Of a DNA stretch of 64,000 bases, positions 60,801 through 64,000 are shown in pieces; position 1 is the stretch's first letter; each line of letters starts with the position of its first letter. Below the pieces are notes generated by a model. That model ran no database searches. It had not been told where the DNA came from and saw only the letters and a program-made list of their open reading frames with translations. The stretch is taken from positions 21,402,720 through 21,466,719 of the forward strand of contig JAKSZT010054215.1 in NCBI GenBank assembly GCA_026826555.1. Direction: 5' to 3'. This DNA comes from Tolypeutes matacus. Taxonomy: Eukaryota > Chordata > Mammalia > Cingulata > Chlamyphoridae. The position numbers were made by a program, and so were the translations under genes.

Positions 60801-61639
60801 CAATCCAAAGGAAATGTTTGGAGCAAGTTATTAAATTGTATGTGAATAGTTAGGAAAGAAAAATAATCCATACGTAAGGTTTGCTAAAAATAAGACATAC
60901 CCGACAAATTCATTTCCTTTTTCTGATAAGGTAAATAGCTCCAGGCTGTGCTGCATACAGACTGTGCAGAGACTTAGCCAGACATCTGAAAGCACCACCA
61001 CCACACTCATATTCCTTAGACATGACAATGTCGTGAAGGTGGAATGACAGGAGGTTAGGTGGTACTTAGTCGTACCCAGCTGCTACCTACCTATCCAAAG
61101 CACAGTAATTTAGAAACTCCAAGGAGGTCTGTGGGGAGGCAAGATTATATCATGGGGCTCTATTGCTAGTTCCATCCCATGTAACAATCTGAGCCAAGGA
61201 AATTTAGACAAGGATAATGATGGCAGGATAATCCAATTTGTAGCAGATATACACAAGAGAATAAAATTGCAGATGACTGAATCAGAATCCAAAAAGATCT
61301 CATCAGACTGGGTGATGAGCCAAAGTGTGTAAGATGGAATTTTAAAGTGGTACATGTACTTAGCTGTCCAAGTCAACAGCAGAAGTGCAGGATGGAAAAA
61401 GCACAACCAGAGAGCATCAAAAGTGGAAAACAGTTTTCTTTGGGGTTTTATTTTATCTTAAATTCAATCTGATTCAATAATGTGACATTGTAAACCATGT
61501 GCATTAACAATTCAGACCTGAAAATTGTCATCATACCTGCACCAGCATAATGTTCAAACCCAACTGGATGACTTAGGAGGGAAGTTTTTTTTGGTTATTG
61601 TTGTTATTTTGTTATTTTGCCTTTTTTTTCTCTTTCTTT

Positions 61640-62015
61640 CTTTCTTTTTTTTAAATAAACAGGATGAAATCCATACAAGAGAGCACTAAGCCAGTCATCA
61701 AAAAGAATGAGAGTGCTCCTTAGGAACAGATTTGAAAATTCCAAGTTATATTGTCACATGAAAACAAGTTAGACAGAGTCAATCGTTACAGAAAAAAAGG
61801 AAGGAAGAATATTTAAGTGTACACACACACACATCTGTTTGCAAGTACACAAAGTAAACTGCATAAGGACACAAGAAACTGGCAACATGGGCTGTCTCTG
61901 GGGAGAGAAAAGTGGTTGGCTAGGGACAGAGGTGAGAGATTTTTTTCATATACTGTCTTCCTTACCCTTTGAATGTGAACCACTTAAATGTATTAATAAC
62001 TCAAAAAAGCTTTTA
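61640..62015 (+). mobile_element. Old L1 3' UTR end
   Basis: GAAACTGGCAACATGGGCTG, TCTCTGGGGAGAGAAAAGTG, CTAGGGACAGAGGTGAGAGA and CCTTTGAATGTGAACCAC are typical of an L1M 3' terminus. A (TTTC)n and a (CA)n run accompany it. Confidence 0.75.
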
Positions 62016-62019
62016 AGTA

Positions 62020-64000
62020 GCCAGAATAGTTAACAATAATGAAGGTCATGTGAAGAATGACCTAAGAATGTTTAACTTAGTAAAAATGCCCAGGATCTAT
62101 CTTGCGGGAAGAGGGGAGAGGTGGCAAGACAGGGAGAGTCATTTTGTGTTCTGAGGCTGTGTAGTGCAGCCCTCAAACAAGGGGTGGAAGCTGCAGGAAG
62201 ACAGATGCACCTCTTGAAGGGCAAGGAGTCCCACTCGCTAGCCCCGGTGGAGCTGGCCGTTGGAGCTGGCGTGACAGCATCGGCTGCTGCCTGCAAGAAA
62301 CACGAGAAGGCACCAGGTGGCCCATGAAGTCCCTTCTCAGTTCTGAGATTTTGTGATTTTAGAAGACCTGCACAAGGGAAGCAAAAAAGTCAGTCTAAGA
62401 GGTATTGTGTGACTTTGTATAGCGGCAACTTGTTTAAGACAAAACACAGGAATGAAAATTACAATTCCCCATCTACTTCACAGTGAAACAAAAGATTGTT
62501 TGTAAATCAGAATGCTTTCTTACTTGCAGTTTCAAAACATAAAGAATGAAATAACCATTTAGCACTTGTTCAAGAAGTGTCTGGGATATTGCACAAACGC
62601 TAAATGGAAACAACAGAAAAGCAAAATCACCAGCTGGGAAGAGAGAGCCACACCAAACCTCGTCCAGAAAAAAGGCGCAACAAGAATGGGGCTGTCTCAT
62701 TAGAAACAGAAAGAAGCCACAAGATCCAATGCCACAAACCTGGAAAAGCTGCAGACTTCAGCCACAGCGCAGCGGACCCCGAGACTAACAAGAAAAACAG
62801 CATGTGTGGAGCAGTTCGTGGCAGAAAATCACAAAGCAGTGCCTGCTTTGCCCCCATGGCTCTTCCTCACTCCCCTTCTAGCATCTTTGACTGGTTTTCA
62901 TCTCTCATTTATCTATCAGGTATCCGTAAACCCCAGGCGAAACCCTCATGCTCACTGGATTCACATTTAAAAGGAGACAACCCTGTTAAATCTACTGACC
63001 TCATGTTGAACAGAATCACTGCTTCTATAGCTTTACTTCCTTAAAATGAGATTTTATCAGATTTAACATTTCAGCTGAGTCTCATTATCCAGCAAAGCTA
63101 TTTTATTAGGAAGACAATCAATCAACAACTCATTAACCAGATAGTAACTCAAAAATTGTATTTCCTAGCTTATTTGAATTTTGTGTGTTTTACATCATGC
63201 ATTTTATAAAAAGCTGGATAGACATTCTTTTTTTCCTTCATTTTCCTCATAAACAGACATACATGAGATACAAAAGGATTTTATCTGAGTCCTAACATTG
63301 TTTTTAAAAATATGAAACTATAAAAATCAAGTCAGGTTTTCTACCTCTTTTCAAATCACAAGATAATCTCAATTACGATGTGGGTAGGTACTACTTCAAA
63401 GGAGATCTATCACTTAGTAATACCATAACTGAAATTACAAATGTTGCATTATTTCCAAAAGAATGCTCTGGGAGAAAAAAGAAAACAAGAATGATCACGT
63501 ATTCTTTTTTAGACAGCTGCAGGATGCTAGATTGTGTTAGACTGCTTTTCTGAAAGACTCCCTAAAACAGGTTTTAAAATATTTATTCCTTTCACAGATA
63601 TTTAATATTTTATGAAGTTTGATTATTTTTGAATTGCCATAATATGGCCTTAACATAATACAAGCTGAAGGAAACTCCAAAATGACACAAAACAAAATTC
63701 CTTTTGTTTCTATTTACAACCCCCCCCCCCCGGCACACCCTTTTCTCATATCAGTGACAAACAAATACATGCTGAATAACTGAATATTCTGGGTAATATT
63801 TGGGCTTGACCAATCCTGTCCTGGAAGTGTCTAGCAACTGGGAAACTTCCTCCAGCTTCCTGATTCCAGATGGTGCCTAGAGTCAGCAGGTGTGCTTGGC
63901 GAGGGCTCTGGCCCCATGTGGTAGCACTACACAATCCCATTTCTCCCCAGATAGTTATCCTTCTTTGAAACAGAGAGAGTTCCATCCAAAAGTAGCAGAA
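62020..64000. other. Intronic DNA, nothing recognised
   Basis: A 146-codon frame at 62604-63044 is the longest that falls outside recognised repeats, but it is basic, low in hydrophobic pattern and without splice-site or family support. A run of 12 C lies at about 63720-63731. Confidence 0.4.

Larger units (their letters stand above)
49044..64000 (-). other. NEDD4L: NEDD4L intron upstream of the C2-start exon (partial)
   Basis: This is the intron that ends at the CAG acceptor at 49046-49044. Its polypyrimidine tract lies at about 49047-49075 on the minus strand. The expected upstream exon, encoding the short acidic N-terminus of the canonical isoform, is not seen before the right edge. This side therefore holds at least 15 kb of the intron. 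Confidence 0.75.

Noticed and set aside
62604..63044. 146-codon frame
   Set aside because: No recognised domain, no splice or promoter support, and a composition typical of random intronic sequence.

Overview
This is a stretch of mammalian nuclear genome, most likely from an armadillo or a close xenarthran relative. Exons are almost absent. The window is filled with L1, L2 and MIR elements, eutherian DNA transposons and MaLR-type LTRs. It also carries at least five copies of a tRNA-derived SINE that I recognise as the DAS-SINE family described from the nine-banded armadillo. The species call rests on that SINE and is an inference.

The one protein-coding feature I can support is a 74-base exon on the minus strand at 48970-49043. 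It has clean splice sites and encodes 24 codons plus two bases that match the start of the C2 domain of NEDD4L (NEDD4-2), a HECT-type E3 ubiquitin ligase. The window is therefore NEDD4L intron on both sides: bases 49044-64000 lie upstream in the gene (first coding intron) and bases 1-48969 lie downstream (next intron, more than 48.9 kb with no further exon seen).

Layout by coordinate. 1-5.5 kb: L2 and old L1 fragments, then a short SINE. 5.5-13 kb: an LTR-like element, a truncated 7SK retropseudogene and L1/MER5/MIR debris. 13-21 kb: MER20, sparse repeats, a hAT-type MITE and a long SINE. 21.6-24.2 kb: a nearly full-length decayed Tigger1 with a second hAT MITE nested in it. 24-30 kb: old L1, MIR and MER5-like pieces, a perfect 27-bp hairpin and an A-rich cluster. 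30.06-32.70 kb: a 5'-inverted (twin-primed) L1. 32.7-46 kb: an L2 fragment, a hexanucleotide repeat, two MIRs, a further L2 and a perfect 19-bp minisatellite. 46.1 kb: a 5S rRNA retropseudogene with no A-tail and an exact 16-bp target duplication. 46.5-53.9 kb: a SINE, the NEDD4L exon, and L2 fragments, one split by a SINE. 53-64 kb: three LTR-like elements, one short SINE, L2 and a late L1 tail.

No CRISPR array, operon, origin or bacterial-type system is present. The most interesting signals concern retroposition: two truncated structural-RNA retrocopies (5S and 7SK), monomeric and dimeric SINEs with readable target duplications, a twin-primed L1, and nested insertions that can be ordered in time. 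Family names come from memory of consensus sequences, not from a search.
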